Source: an uncultured Collinsella sp. (lineage in GTDB: Bacteria > Actinomycetota > Coriobacteriia > Coriobacteriales > Coriobacteriaceae). From it: 64,000 nucleotides of DNA. Location: contig CALAMG010000035.1 in NCBI GenBank assembly GCA_937925715.1, positions 1 through 64,000 of the forward strand, in the 5' to 3' direction. The position numbers and the translations under genes were made by a program. The notes beneath the pieces are model-generated. The model worked only from the letters and a program-made list of their open reading frames with translations. It did no database searches and had not been told where the DNA came from. Shown here piece after piece: positions 50,601 to 59,255 of this stretch (positions within the stretch are counted from its first letter, which is position 1; each line of letters opens with the position of its first letter).

Positions 50601-52091
50601 GGCAGCTTCGGCTGCGGCCACGATGCGTATCTCACCGACGAGATCGCGCGCATGATGGGTGAGATGGGCTCCAAGGTTCCGATGATGATCAAGCTCGATG
50701 AGAGCGACGTCGCCGGTCCCATGGGCATTCGCGTGCGTTCGTTTATCGAGTCGGTCAACCGTCGTCGCGCGGAGGAGCGTGCCGAGGGCGCCCGGGTGCA
50801 CGCGGTCCATCCGCTCGACGACCCGTATAAGGTCAAGTACACCAAGCGCGACCGGCACGACAAGATCGCGCTGGTCCCCAACACCTCCCATGCGTTCTGC
50901 AGGCTCATGACCGCGGCGATGCGCAATCAGGGCGTGCGCGCCGAGGCCCTTGATATCGGGCGCGAGGATGCCATCCGCCTGGGCAAACGCTATGTGCACA
51001 ACGACATCTGCTTCCCCGCGCAAATCGTGATCGGCGAGGCGCTCGCGGCACTCGAGAGCGGTAAGTACGACCCGCACGACGTCGCCGTGGTGACTGGCAA
51101 GTATATCGGCGACTGCCGCCTGACGCACTACATGCCCCTGCTGCGCCGCGCGCTCGACGACGCGGGATACGACTATGTCCCGGTGCTCACCAACGACGAC
51201 GTCGATGCCCACAATGCGCATCCGGGCTTCAAGCTCGGCCTTGGCCCGAGCATCCAGATCGCCTACGGTCTTCCCATGATCGATGCCCTCGAGGCTATGC
51301 TTAGGCGCATCCGTCCCTACGAGCTCGAGAAGGGCGCGGCGGACGCTGCGTTCGACCGCGCGCTCGATGAGGTTATCGAGGGCATGGAGCGCTCCGGGCT
51401 GAGAGGCCAGGCGACGGGCTTCAAACGCGCGCTTGCGATCATGGACGCCGTTCCGTACGACCGCTCGAACCCGCATCCGACCGTTCTCATCGTGGGCGAG
51501 TACCTGCTCAATTTCCATCTCGGCGCCAACCACGAGATCGAGCGCTACCTCGAGGACAACGGGCTCGAGGTCATCGAGGCGCGCATGACCGACGTGATCC
51601 GCAAGACCTATTTCTACAAGCATGCGCAGTCGCGCGAGTTCCACGTCGACCTGTCGCTGCCCGAAAAGGCCTGGTACGCCACGGCGGACAACCTGTTCGA
51701 GCTCGCGCACGACCGTTGCGACCGCCTGGGCGCGGCGAGCCCGCTCTACGAGCCGCCGACGCGCATGCCCGAGCTCGTGCGCGCGAGCGATAAGATCCTG
51801 CACCATACGTTCGATGCGGGCGAGGGCGTGCTGATTCCGGCGGAGATTCTCGAGCACGCCAAGCGCGGCTGCCGCAACTTCGTGATCCTGCAGCCGTTCG
51901 GGTGTCTGCCCAACCATGTCGTGGGGCGCGGGCTCATCCATGCGCTCAAGGAGCAGTATCCCACGGCGCAGTTCCTGCCGCTCGACTACGATCCCGACGT
52001 GAGCTTCGCCAACGTGGAGAACCGTCTTCAGATGCTCATCATGAACGCCAAGGCGCAGAGGTGCGGTGAGGCGCATGGCGAGACCGCGTAA
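47652..52091 (+). CDS. Giant acyl-CoA dehydratase activase-related protein
   Basis: 1479 residues. Two ASKHA ATPase modules of the BadF/BcrA/HgdC type: residues about 4-285 (VGLDVGSTTTKVYAM, NGSCAGGTGAFIDEM) and 335-600 (VALGIDSGSTTTKFALVD, DIGGQDMKAIWL, EACSAGCGSFLEGF). In the family a Cys in the NGSC/ACSAG motif holds a 4Fe-4S cluster at the dimer interface. A Cys-rich knot CRRCNNRC...NRCPRGG (about 626-655) follows, then a DUF2229 region from about 720 and a 2-hydroxyacyl-CoA dehydratase-like part. Such fused proteins are common in anaerobes; substrate unknown. Overlaps tetR. Confidence 0.85.
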   Translation: MALLVGLDVGSTTTKVYAMHEDMTEAWWGYRRHGACQTASVRAMLGELAERFPHESLRVAVTGSGARDIATALGASYVQEVVANALAISRFYPQTRCAIELGGQDAKMIFFRTNDKGDIEVADMRMNGSCAGGTGAFIDEMAKLMGVGTESGEFEQLASRGTTVHEVSGRCGVYAKTDIQPLLNEGIPTTDLALSALHAVARQTIGGLAQGIDIEPPVIFEGGTLAYNPTLVRVFREQLNLSDDQVIVPRDPQIMVARGAALSLTDMFASSQPIDLPDAFVRLDKLETVAPASGEGRLAQPFFATPAEQADFTARHGKETPAKGPDAYAPGETVRVALGIDSGSTTTKFALVDEAGELVDSFYASNNGRPLDVAQQGLVSLKNRWETAGVTLAIDAVGTTGYGEELFARAFHADYHTVETVAHARAACACVPDATFVLDIGGQDMKAIWLNHGVLTDIVVNEACSAGCGSFLEGFAKNLGIAVEDIATEAFSSKAPAVLGSRCTVFMNSSVVSEQRRGKGPGDIMAGLCRSIIENVFTKVIRVSNLNRLGDKVVVQGGTFRNDAVLRAFEQYLGKPVTRAPHPGLMGAIGIALLAREECRKGDAGTSFIGLDAVERFEHREFGGVTCRRCNNRCQRAVVAFGDGSLYVTGNRCPRGGAISWDELVREVPAAEELRPQGACEAQAPGTGRDRTAAVPNLFVDREKLLFESYPTVPVSGGRDVTIGIPRVLEFWDTMPFWSTFFSTLGFKVRVSGRSTKAMYERGLAHVTSDTVCFPAKLVHGHIRNLVDAGVDRIFMPIITTVPTENTASTSEWMCAVVKGYPYVMRNSDNPEERFGVPFDTPLFHWYDEGDRNRQLKAWCKETFDIDADLVAKATEQADRAQETFENQLQLRGRQVLENVHEDGGYAVVIASRPYHNDPLVNHGLPKLFSERGIPVLTPDAVPGVCNVDLSNSRIDIVNNYHARMLSCAVIVASTPELELVQMGSFGCGHDAYLTDEIARMMGEMGSKVPMMIKLDESDVAGPMGIRVRSFIESVNRRRAEERAEGARVHAVHPLDDPYKVKYTKRDRHDKIALVPNTSHAFCRLMTAAMRNQGVRAEALDIGREDAIRLGKRYVHNDICFPAQIVIGEALAALESGKYDPHDVAVVTGKYIGDCRLTHYMPLLRRALDDAGYDYVPVLTNDDVDAHNAHPGFKLGLGPSIQIAYGLPMIDALEAMLRRIRPYELEKGAADAAFDRALDEVIEGMERSGLRGQATGFKRALAIMDAVPYDRSNPHPTVLIVGEYLLNFHLGANHEIERYLEDNGLEVIEARMTDVIRKTYFYKHAQSREFHVDLSLPEKAWYATADNLFELAHDRCDRLGAASPLYEPPTRMPELVRASDKILHHTFDAGEGVLIPAEILEHAKRGCRNFVILQPFGCLPNHVVGRGLIHALKEQYPTAQFLPLDYDPDVSFANVENRLQMLIMNAKAQRCGEAHGETA

Positions 52092-52764
52092 GGACGCCGA
52101 TGCGCCCGATGCGCGCACCCGTATCATCGAGGCGTTTTGGGAGCTCATCGAGAACAACAGCATCTTCGAGCTGTCGGTTGGCGAGGTGACCCGCGCCGCC
52201 CAGTGCAATCGCGGAACGTTTTACTACTATTTTCACGATTTCGATGAACTCGTCGCCATCGCCATAGCCCAGCTGCTGCAGGATAACGAGCTCATCACCG
52301 ATGCCCTCTGGCATTTTTCGAGCGAGGGCGACCTTTCGGCGTTCGACCGGCGCGACGTCCGCTGCCTGCTGCGGCGCATCGTCATCACCATGAGGGCGGG
52401 TGTCGCCGAGCAGGTCGTGCAGGGCATCCATACGATCATCATCGACCGCGTGAGAGAGATCGTCCACCCCGACGGAGAAGAGCTCAAGGCAGATTCGAGC
52501 TTTGCGGTGGGCTTTCTGGTCTCGGGCATCATGGGCTTTGTGATGGCGGTCGGCTTTGCCCGGGAGGGCGGCGAGGAGATAGACCTCGAGCAGCCGGGGG
52601 ACAGCGCGTGCGCGTACCTGAGGGCGGTCGCCATGCAGACGGTGGAAACGGTCGCGCAAGTCGAGGGCGTCGATACATCCGAGCTGCTCGAACGCGTCTC
52701 CAAGGAGGCCGATGCCTATCGCGCATCGCGTGCGACGAGTCCCGACGTGGTGAAAGACGCCTAG
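52075..52764 (+). CDS. TetR family transcriptional regulator
   Basis: 229 residues. N-terminal TetR helix-turn-helix: DARTRIIEAFWELIENNSIF, then LSVGEVTRAAQCNRGTFYYY FHDFDEL region. The C-terminal ligand domain is not recognisable. ATG 52075 lies inside the end of the giant activase gene (17-bp overlap), so the two are co-transcribed and translationally coupled; the palindrome at 47582 is the likely autoregulatory target. A GTG at 52066 is an alternative start. Confidence 0.88.
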   Translation: MARPRKDADAPDARTRIIEAFWELIENNSIFELSVGEVTRAAQCNRGTFYYYFHDFDELVAIAIAQLLQDNELITDALWHFSSEGDLSAFDRRDVRCLLRRIVITMRAGVAEQVVQGIHTIIIDRVREIVHPDGEELKADSSFAVGFLVSGIMGFVMAVGFAREGGEEIDLEQPGDSACAYLRAVAMQTVETVAQVEGVDTSELLERVSKEADAYRASRATSPDVVKDA

Positions 52765-52956
52765 GGTTTCTCTTGCGGGGCGCCTGTCGCGCATCGCGCG
52801 GTGAGTCCCGCGATGCGGTCATAACCTGCATTCATGTGAGCCGGGTTTATAGATATTCCTCCAGCTGTTAACATAGACAACCTGTGGGTAAAGAGACAAA
52901 AGCGCCGCCGACGGGCGGGCGTTTTGATTTCGATGAACTCATGTAAGGAAACGAGC

Positions 52957-55599
52957 ATGTTAGATAGATTTACCGATCGAGCGCGCAAGGTCATGTCGAT
53001 GGCCAAACAGGAGGCGCTCGATCTGCACTCAAATAAGGTGGGCACCGAGCACCTGCTGCTCGCACTCGCCAAGGAGGACGAGGGCATCGCTGCCGAGGCG
53101 CTGCGCTCGCTTGATATCTCCTACGACGACATCATGGACACCCTCAAGGAGGTCCAGACCACGGTTCCCGAGCCCAGCGAGGAGACCGAGGCTGCCAAGC
53201 TTGCCTTTACGCCGCTCGTCATTAGCGTGATGGAGCGCTCCTTCCGCGTGGCACGTGAGAACAACCAGACCTACGTGTCGACCGAGCACTTGCTGATTGG
53301 CATCGTCGAAGAGGGTAACGGCATGGCCATGGACATCCTCATGCGCCTGGGTGTGTCGTCCGCCTCCATCAAAAAGGCTATCGAGAAACTTACCGCCAAG
53401 GACCAGGACAAGAAGCGTCCGCTCGCTGGTGCCGGTGCTGGTCGTCCCGGTGCGGGTCTGCCGTTCTTTAGCGGCTCGGATGCCTCTCAGCAAAAGGGGA
53501 GCGGCACCGACACGCTCAAGCAGTTCGCCACCAACCTCACGCAAAAGGCGCGCGACGGCGAGCTCGATCCCGTGATTGGCCGCGAAAAGGAAGTCCAGCG
53601 CATGATGGAGATCCTTTCGCGCCGCACCAAGAACAACCCGCTTATCCTGGGCGATCCCGGCGTGGGCAAGACGGCCATCGTCGAGGGCCTGGCGCAGCAG
53701 ATCGCTGCCGGCAACGTGCCCGAGAACCTCATGAACCAGAACATCTGGACGCTCGACCTGCCGGGCCTCGTTGCGGGCGCCAAGTATCGCGGTGAGTTTG
53801 AGGAGCGCCTCAAGAACGTGATCCAGGAGGCCACCGAGGCCGACGACGTCATCCTGTTTATCGACGAGATGCACACTATCATCGGTGCCGGTTCTGCCGA
53901 GGGCTCCATCGACGCGAGCTCCATGCTCAAGCCCGTGCTTGCGCGCGGTGCCTTCCAGATTATCGGCGCCACCACGGCCGAGGAATTCCGTAAGTACCTC
54001 ACCAAGGATCCGGCCTTTGAGCGTCGCTTCCAGACCATCGATGTCGAGGAGCCGAGCGTCGAGGACACGGTCAAGATCCTGACCGCGCTCAAGCCGCGCT
54101 ACGAGGAGCACCACCATGTGCGCTATACGCAGGGTGCTATCGAGGCCGCCGCGAACCTTTCCAACCGCTACATTCAGGACCGCTTCCTGCCTGATAAGGC
54201 CATCGACCTCATTGACGAGGCCGGCGCCCGCGCCCGCATCGCCGCCAACCGCGCGCCCGAGCCGGTGCGCGAGGCCGAGCATCGCGTGGAGGAGCTTAAG
54301 GCCGCCGCGCAGGAGGCCACCGAGAGCGACGACATGAACAAGGCCGCTGAGATCACCGAGCAGCAAAAGGCTGCCGAGATTGAGCTCGCCGAGGCCAAGG
54401 CTGCCTGGACGGCCGAGCTCGACGCCAGCCCGCTCACCATCGATGTCTCCCAGATTGCCGACATCGTGTCCGTGACCTCGGGCGTGCCGGTGTCCTCGCT
54501 CACCGAGAGCGAGAGCCGCCGCCTGCTGCAGGCCGAAAGCGTGCTCAAGACGCGCATTATCGGCCAGGACGAGGCCGTCGAGGCCGTTGCCAAGGCCGTG
54601 CGCCGCAGCCGCTCGCCGCTCAAGGACCCGCGTCGCCCCGGCGGCAGCTTTATCTTCCTGGGCCCCACCGGCACGGGCAAGACCGAGCTCGCCAAGACGC
54701 TCGCCGAGTATCTCTTTGGCAGCAAGGACGCGCTCATCAGCTTCGATATGTCGGAGTTTGGTAGTGAGTTCGAGGTCTCCAAGCTCATTGGTAGCCCTCC
54801 GGGCTATGTGGGCCACGACGAGGGCGGCCAGCTCACCAAGGCCGTTCGCCGTCATCCGTACTCGGTCGTGCTGTTCGACGAGATCGAGAAGGCGCACCCC
54901 GACATCTTCAATATCCTGCTGCAGGTGCTGGAGGAGGGCCGCCTGACCGATAGCCAGGGCAAGACGGTCGACTTCCGCAACACCGTGATCATCATGACGT
55001 CCAACGTGGGCGCCCGCGAGATCGCGCAGGATGCGAGCGTTGGCTTTGGCACCACCGGCGAGCAGGGCCTCACCTCGAGTGAGATCCGCGGCCGCGCGAT
55101 GGGCGAGCTCAAGCGCCTGTTCCGCCCCGAGCTGCTCAACCGTATCGACGACATCGTGGTGTTCCAGAAGCTCTCGGGCGAGAACCTGACCAAGATTGCG
55201 CACCTGCTGGTGGACGATCTGCGCCAGCGCCTGATCGCAAACGGCATGAACATCAAGCTTACCGATGCGGCCTACGACAAGATTGTGGCGGAGGGTACCG
55301 ACCTCACCAACGGCGCGCGTCCGCTGCGTCGTGCTATCCAAAAGCTCATCGAGGATCCGCTGTCCGAGGAACTGCTGGCTGGCGAGTGGGGCGAGGGCGA
55401 TACCGTCCTGTGCGACGTGGCCGATGGCAAGTTTGTCTTTAGCCACGGCACGGGCGAGATCCCGGCACCGCGTCCGGTGGGCACGCTCGGTGGCGATACC
55501 GCCCCGGCGGCACCGCACACCGGCAACGCCGCGCCCGTGAGCGGCGGCGTGACCTCGGGCCCCGGCGGCATGATGCAAGCCGGTTCCGGCGCGCTGTAG
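52957..55599 (+). CDS. clpC: ATP-dependent Clp protease ATPase subunit ClpC
   Basis: 880 residues. N-terminal double Clp-N repeat (ARKVMSMAKQEALDLHSNKV, RSFRVARENNQTYVSTEHLL), first AAA module with Walker A LGDPGVGKTAIVEG and Walker B VILFIDEMHTII, a middle coiled-coil domain of ClpC size rather than the long ClpB type, second AAA module with GPTGTGKTELAK and VVLFDEIEKAHPD. The tail is Gly/Ala/Pro-rich. Unfolds substrates for ClpP. ATG 52957 has TAAGGAAACG; no CtsR operator is recognised upstream. Confidence 0.95.
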   Translation: MLDRFTDRARKVMSMAKQEALDLHSNKVGTEHLLLALAKEDEGIAAEALRSLDISYDDIMDTLKEVQTTVPEPSEETEAAKLAFTPLVISVMERSFRVARENNQTYVSTEHLLIGIVEEGNGMAMDILMRLGVSSASIKKAIEKLTAKDQDKKRPLAGAGAGRPGAGLPFFSGSDASQQKGSGTDTLKQFATNLTQKARDGELDPVIGREKEVQRMMEILSRRTKNNPLILGDPGVGKTAIVEGLAQQIAAGNVPENLMNQNIWTLDLPGLVAGAKYRGEFEERLKNVIQEATEADDVILFIDEMHTIIGAGSAEGSIDASSMLKPVLARGAFQIIGATTAEEFRKYLTKDPAFERRFQTIDVEEPSVEDTVKILTALKPRYEEHHHVRYTQGAIEAAANLSNRYIQDRFLPDKAIDLIDEAGARARIAANRAPEPVREAEHRVEELKAAAQEATESDDMNKAAEITEQQKAAEIELAEAKAAWTAELDASPLTIDVSQIADIVSVTSGVPVSSLTESESRRLLQAESVLKTRIIGQDEAVEAVAKAVRRSRSPLKDPRRPGGSFIFLGPTGTGKTELAKTLAEYLFGSKDALISFDMSEFGSEFEVSKLIGSPPGYVGHDEGGQLTKAVRRHPYSVVLFDEIEKAHPDIFNILLQVLEEGRLTDSQGKTVDFRNTVIIMTSNVGAREIAQDASVGFGTTGEQGLTSSEIRGRAMGELKRLFRPELLNRIDDIVVFQKLSGENLTKIAHLLVDDLRQRLIANGMNIKLTDAAYDKIVAEGTDLTNGARPLRRAIQKLIEDPLSEELLAGEWGEGDTVLCDVADGKFVFSHGTGEIPAPRPVGTLGGDTAPAAPHTGNAAPVSGGVTSGPGGMMQAGSGAL

Positions 55600-55624
55600 G
55601 GCGTGGCGACAATTTGATACGCGC

Positions 55625-55660
55625 AATCGAGGCGCTCCGGAAAGGGCGCCTCGATTTGTA
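55625..55660 (+). terminator. Terminator after clpC
   Basis: 11-bp stem AATCGAGGCGC (55625-55635) / GCGCCTCGATT (55646-55656), then TGTAG; T-tract short. Confidence 0.7.
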
Positions 55661-55813
55661 GAGCTGCGGAAGTTGTGGCCGTTACGCTATACGGTCCACC
55701 GTTAGCCGATGATGCGAGGGCGCTCGGCGTTTTCGACTGGTTTATGCACGCAAAGTCTGGGAATATACAAGTCGCATGTCTTACTGTCTAACCAGTTGCG
55801 CCAAGGAGGCACC

Positions 55814-57271
55814 ATGGACTACAAGATTACCGGCTACGAGCCCGCCCAGCTGTTCCATTTCTTTGAGGAGGTCAGCGCGATCCCCCGTGGGTCTGGCAAC
55901 GAGAAAGGCATCAGCGATTTCCTGGTCGCGTTTGCCAAGGAGCGCGGTCTCGATGTGTATCAGGACGAGGTCTACAACGTCATCATTCGCAAGCCCGCAT
56001 CTGCCGGCGCCGAGAATGCCCCGACCGTGATGCTGCAGGGCCACATCGACATGGTGTGCGACAAGCTGGGCTCCGTTGAGCACGACTTTACGACCGATGG
56101 TATCGACCTGGTCGTCAAGGACGGCGTCCTCACCGCTAACGGCACCACTCTGGGCGCCGACAACGGTATTGCCGTCGCTCTGATGCTCACTGTTCTCGAT
56201 GATGATTCGATCGTTCACCCCGCCCTCGAGTGCGTATTCACCACCGACGAGGAGACTGGCCTGGTCGGCGCCGAGACGCTCGACAAGTCCCAGATTAGCG
56301 CCCGCACCATGATTAACCTTGACTCCGAGGAAGAGGGCGTTGCCACCGTCAGCTGCGCCGGCGGCGTCGTCGTTACCTACACCTGCCCCATCGTGCGCGA
56401 GCACAAGACCGGTAGCACCCTCACGCTCGACATCTCCGGCCTGCTGGGCGGTCACTCCGGCAGCGATATCAACCTGGAGCGCGGCAACGGCAACCTCATC
56501 ATGGCCCGCATCATCGACCGCCTGATGGTTGCCGGCGAGCCCGCCATCGTTAGCTTTAACGGCGGCACCAAGGACAACGCCATCAACCGTGAGTGCAAGG
56601 CTGTTCTGGTCTACGCCGACCACGCTGCCGCCGAGGCCGCGGCCCAGATCGCAAAGGGCATCATCGCCGACGTTACTGCCGAGCTCGAGGTCTTCGACCC
56701 CGGCTTTACCTGCACGGTTGAGATTGCCGACAACGCTGAGGTCGAGGCCATGGACGAGAAGTCCGCACTTGCCCTTATTCGCGCTCTGCGTCTTGCCCCC
56801 AACGGTGTGATCCGCCGCAACGTCGCCACCGACGGCTCCGTCGAGGTTTCCTCCAACATCGGCGTGGTTGCCACCTCCGATGACGAGGTCAAGATCATGC
56901 TGTCCCCGCGCTCCTCGATCACCTCGCTGCAGAACGAGTTCAAGGACCGCCTGCAGACGCTGGCCGATGTCCTGGGATTCGACGCCAAGTTTGAGTTCGA
57001 GTATCCCGGCTGGAGCTATGCCGAGCATTCGCCGGTCCGCGACATCTTTGTCGAGAGCTATCGCGAGCTCTTTGGCTCCGAGCTGCGCATCGAGTCCATT
57101 CACGCCGGCCTTGAGTGCGGCCTGTTTGCCGAGGCCCTGCACGGCCTGGATGCCATCGCCGTGGGCCCGACGCTCTCCGATGTCCACACCCCGGACGAGA
57201 GCATGGAGCTCGCTTCTGCCGAGCGCTTCTACGAGCTGCTCATCGACGTCCTCAAGCGCCTTGCCGCGTAA
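55814..57271 (+). CDS. pepD: Aminoacyl-histidine dipeptidase (M20C, PepD-like)
   Basis: 485 residues. Hydrolyses Xaa-His and other dipeptides. M20 metal-ligand motifs: VMLQGHIDMVCDK (first His/Asp pair), TTLGADNGIAVALML (bridging Asp), VFTTDEETGLVGAETL (catalytic Glu-Glu) and INLDSEEEGV; the late His is in SIHAGLECGLFAE. These match PepD/cytosol non-specific dipeptidase. ATG 55814 has AAGGAGG 4 nt upstream; the frame is open from 55709 without a site. A strong terminator follows. Confidence 0.94.
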   Translation: MDYKITGYEPAQLFHFFEEVSAIPRGSGNEKGISDFLVAFAKERGLDVYQDEVYNVIIRKPASAGAENAPTVMLQGHIDMVCDKLGSVEHDFTTDGIDLVVKDGVLTANGTTLGADNGIAVALMLTVLDDDSIVHPALECVFTTDEETGLVGAETLDKSQISARTMINLDSEEEGVATVSCAGGVVVTYTCPIVREHKTGSTLTLDISGLLGGHSGSDINLERGNGNLIMARIIDRLMVAGEPAIVSFNGGTKDNAINRECKAVLVYADHAAAEAAAQIAKGIIADVTAELEVFDPGFTCTVEIADNAEVEAMDEKSALALIRALRLAPNGVIRRNVATDGSVEVSSNIGVVATSDDEVKIMLSPRSSITSLQNEFKDRLQTLADVLGFDAKFEFEYPGWSYAEHSPVRDIFVESYRELFGSELRIESIHAGLECGLFAEALHGLDAIAVGPTLSDVHTPDESMELASAERFYELLIDVLKRLAA

Positions 57272-57326
57272 AGGTTGCGCTAGCAGCAGTCCGAGTCACG
57301 TGCTAGCGGATTGCAAATGACATTAC

Positions 57327-57373
57327 GAGAGGGGGCATTCGAGCGTTTGCGACGGGTGCCCCCCCTCTTTTGT
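57327..57373 (+). terminator. Terminator after pepD
   Basis: GAGAGGGGGCA / TGCCCCCCCTCTT stem with a 19-nt loop, then TTTTGTTTG. It lies between the convergent pepD and hipA. Confidence 0.85.
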
Positions 57374-57398
57374 TTGATAATTGCGAAATTACGGTCAC

Positions 57399-58703
57399 CT
57401 AGTCCATTTCTGCCCTGATGAGGTCGAGGGTGCGCTGGCAGTTTTCGCGGACGGGGCCGAGCATATGCTCGCGCAGGTCCGCCATGCCGGGCAGGTCGGC
57501 GTATTCGTCCATGACCTCTTCCATGCAAATGGGCACCTCGTAGGCGAGGTCCATCATGGTCGCAAAGCAAAACTTCTCGGATAGCCCGGCATCGGTGAGT
57601 GCCGCCTCCAGCGCGGGGTCGCCCATACCGTGGTATCGGCGGATAGCGCCTGGACCGATGCGCCCCACACGATTTTCGCCGCCAACGCTCATGGCAAGGC
57701 GCGCCCGGCGGCGCATGCGCTCGTATGCCAGCCCCGATGCGACATCGTACATGGGTGCGAGCGCCGCGTTTGTGCCTTTGCCAAGGATGAGCGAGTAGTT
57801 TTTAGCGTGTGCGTCAGGCGCTCCGATAATGGCGTTATAGAACAACATATAGGTAAAAAGCACAAGATTCATGTGGTGGGGGACTGTGTTAATCAGTCGT
57901 TCTTGGATGTCTCGTGTAGTTGGTCCTCCGTCGGCGGTGTATTTCTGGATTGGCAATACACCGAGCGCCTGGCAAAAGTCCTCCTGATGCAGCCTTTCGA
58001 TATTTCCGCTGCTATTGACCATTCTGTCGTACCGTTCAACGACGAGCGCGGCTTCGTCTTCAAATGTGTAATAGGAGACGTTGGCAGTTGGAATGCCAAC
58101 ACGCCGAGCCGTTTTCATGCAGACGAATTCGTTTAAGGCCTGATGTTTGAACCCAACGACACCATTTTTGAAGATATGGGTAGTGGGGGATGACCCTAGA
58201 CATTCGCACCATTGGCCATCATGCCAAGCTAGTGCAAATTTGCCTTGATTGCCGCCCAGGGACCAGCTTTCGTTGGAGCCCATCCATGTCTCTCTTTCGT
58301 CATCGCGAATTGCTTTGAGCTTGTGAGCGATTTGAGAATTGGTAAGCGGGCGGTATGCCGAGACCCTGCCGCGGGCGGCGTCTAATTGATCGGCTCGACA
58401 AAACTGAACGGCCCCCGCGCAGTCTAGACCGATATGGCACAAGAGGGCGACGGGGTTGTTGGATGCAACATCATGCTCGGTGGCAATAGCGCGACGCTGC
58501 TCTTGACTGTCGGGCAAAAGGCCAAATAGGAACGGGCGGACGATGCTATGGCCATACGTGCGATTGGAAAGCGGCATTGTTAGCGATAACGGTGCTCCGC
58601 GATAGGTTGGGACGTATGCAAAGCTGCAGAGTCCATGCTCGTCTTGGCGGAGAGTGCCGGCGATTTCGCCACAAATGAGGGTCGCGAGCTCCATCTCTGC
58701 CAT
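57399..58703 (-). CDS. hipA: HipA-type serine/threonine kinase toxin
   Basis: 434 residues, full length. The HipA kinase marks are intact: SWSLGGNQGKFALA (residues 147-159, autophosphorylation/P-loop region), THIFKNG (Lys179, ATP), GAPDAHAKNYSLI (catalytic Asp297) and the metal site MYDVAS (Asp320). In E. coli HipA phosphorylates glutamyl-tRNA synthetase and causes persistence; HipA relatives hit other targets. The ATG follows the hipB stop with no gap, so the pair is coupled. Base composition is lower in GC than in its neighbours, consistent with transfer. Confidence 0.9.
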   Translation of the reverse strand: MAEMELATLICGEIAGTLRQDEHGLCSFAYVPTYRGAPLSLTMPLSNRTYGHSIVRPFLFGLLPDSQEQRRAIATEHDVASNNPVALLCHIGLDCAGAVQFCRADQLDAARGRVSAYRPLTNSQIAHKLKAIRDDERETWMGSNESWSLGGNQGKFALAWHDGQWCECLGSSPTTHIFKNGVVGFKHQALNEFVCMKTARRVGIPTANVSYYTFEDEAALVVERYDRMVNSSGNIERLHQEDFCQALGVLPIQKYTADGGPTTRDIQERLINTVPHHMNLVLFTYMLFYNAIIGAPDAHAKNYSLILGKGTNAALAPMYDVASGLAYERMRRRARLAMSVGGENRVGRIGPGAIRRYHGMGDPALEAALTDAGLSEKFCFATMMDLAYEVPICMEEVMDEYADLPGMADLREHMLGPVRENCQRTLDLIRAEMD

Positions 58704-59135
58704 TTATTTCACAACCTTGCAGCCAAAGGAGAGGTTTGAAGTGCCGGAAAGGCCTTGCTCGGCTGCGATTTGGGCCAGCAAGGCACCATAGGAAGATGGC
58801 GTTCCTTGTCGAGTGGGTCGTCTGCCTGCGCTTGGCTTTGGCAGGGTATTCGAGTTCGCGATAGGGAGGTTCACTATCGTCGTCGGATGTTCGGAGGGCG
58901 ATGCGATGGAGTCGTTATCGCTTTGCGCGAAGAGACCAATGCCGAGTGCGTTAAAGACGGTCAGCAACTTGTCGAGCCGAATGCCCGTGGCATCTCCCAG
59001 CTCGAGCGATGCGAGCAGGCGCTCCGAAACACCGGCCTTATTAGCGAGGGCGGCACGGGTGAGACCCTGAGCCTCGCGTGCCTGGCGCACGTAGATGCCA
59101 GCTTGGCGCGGTGTGGTGATGGGAAGGGTATCCAC
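58704..59135 (-). CDS. hipB: HipB-type antitoxin, XRE helix-turn-helix
   Basis: 143 residues. An XRE-type helix-turn-helix occupies residues about 9-68 (VRQAREAQGLTRAALANKAG, VSERLLASLELGDATGIRLD). The remaining 75 residues are Ser/Pro/Thr-rich and low-complexity, longer than the short tail of E. coli HipB. GTG start with TAGGAG upstream on the minus strand. It should neutralise HipA and repress the operon through the three sites at 59151-59218. Confidence 0.9.
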   Translation of the reverse strand: MDTLPITTPRQAGIYVRQAREAQGLTRAALANKAGVSERLLASLELGDATGIRLDKLLTVFNALGIGLFAQSDNDSIASPSEHPTTIVNLPIANSNTLPKPSAGRRPTRQGTPSSYGALLAQIAAEQGLSGTSNLSFGCKVVK

Positions 59136-59150
59136 GGCGATCTCCTAACG

Positions 59151-59218
59151 TGCAGACTTTTGCATCATAGTATGACATGCAAAAGTCTGCATGAAAAGGC
59201 CTCATGCAAAACTCTGCA
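59151..59218. promoter_or_regulatory. Three-site HipB operator
   Basis: TGCAGACTTTTGCA (59151-59164), its exact complement TGCAAAAGTCTGCA (59178-59191) and TGCAAAACTCTGCA (59205-59218) are spaced exactly 27 bp from start to start. Each has the form TGCA-N6-TGCA. A TACTAT -10-like hexamer (minus strand, 59167-59172) lies between the first two sites, so binding would block the hipBA promoter. Confidence 0.85.
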
Positions 59219-59255
59219 TTAGGCCTCATCCGGACGTTTAGTTTTGAAGGGTGTT

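Noticed and set aside
52792..52932. Hairpins upstream of clpC as a CtsR or HspR operator
   Set aside because: GCATCGCG / CGCGATGC and the AAAAGCGCC stem do not match CtsR direct repeats or the HAIR consensus.
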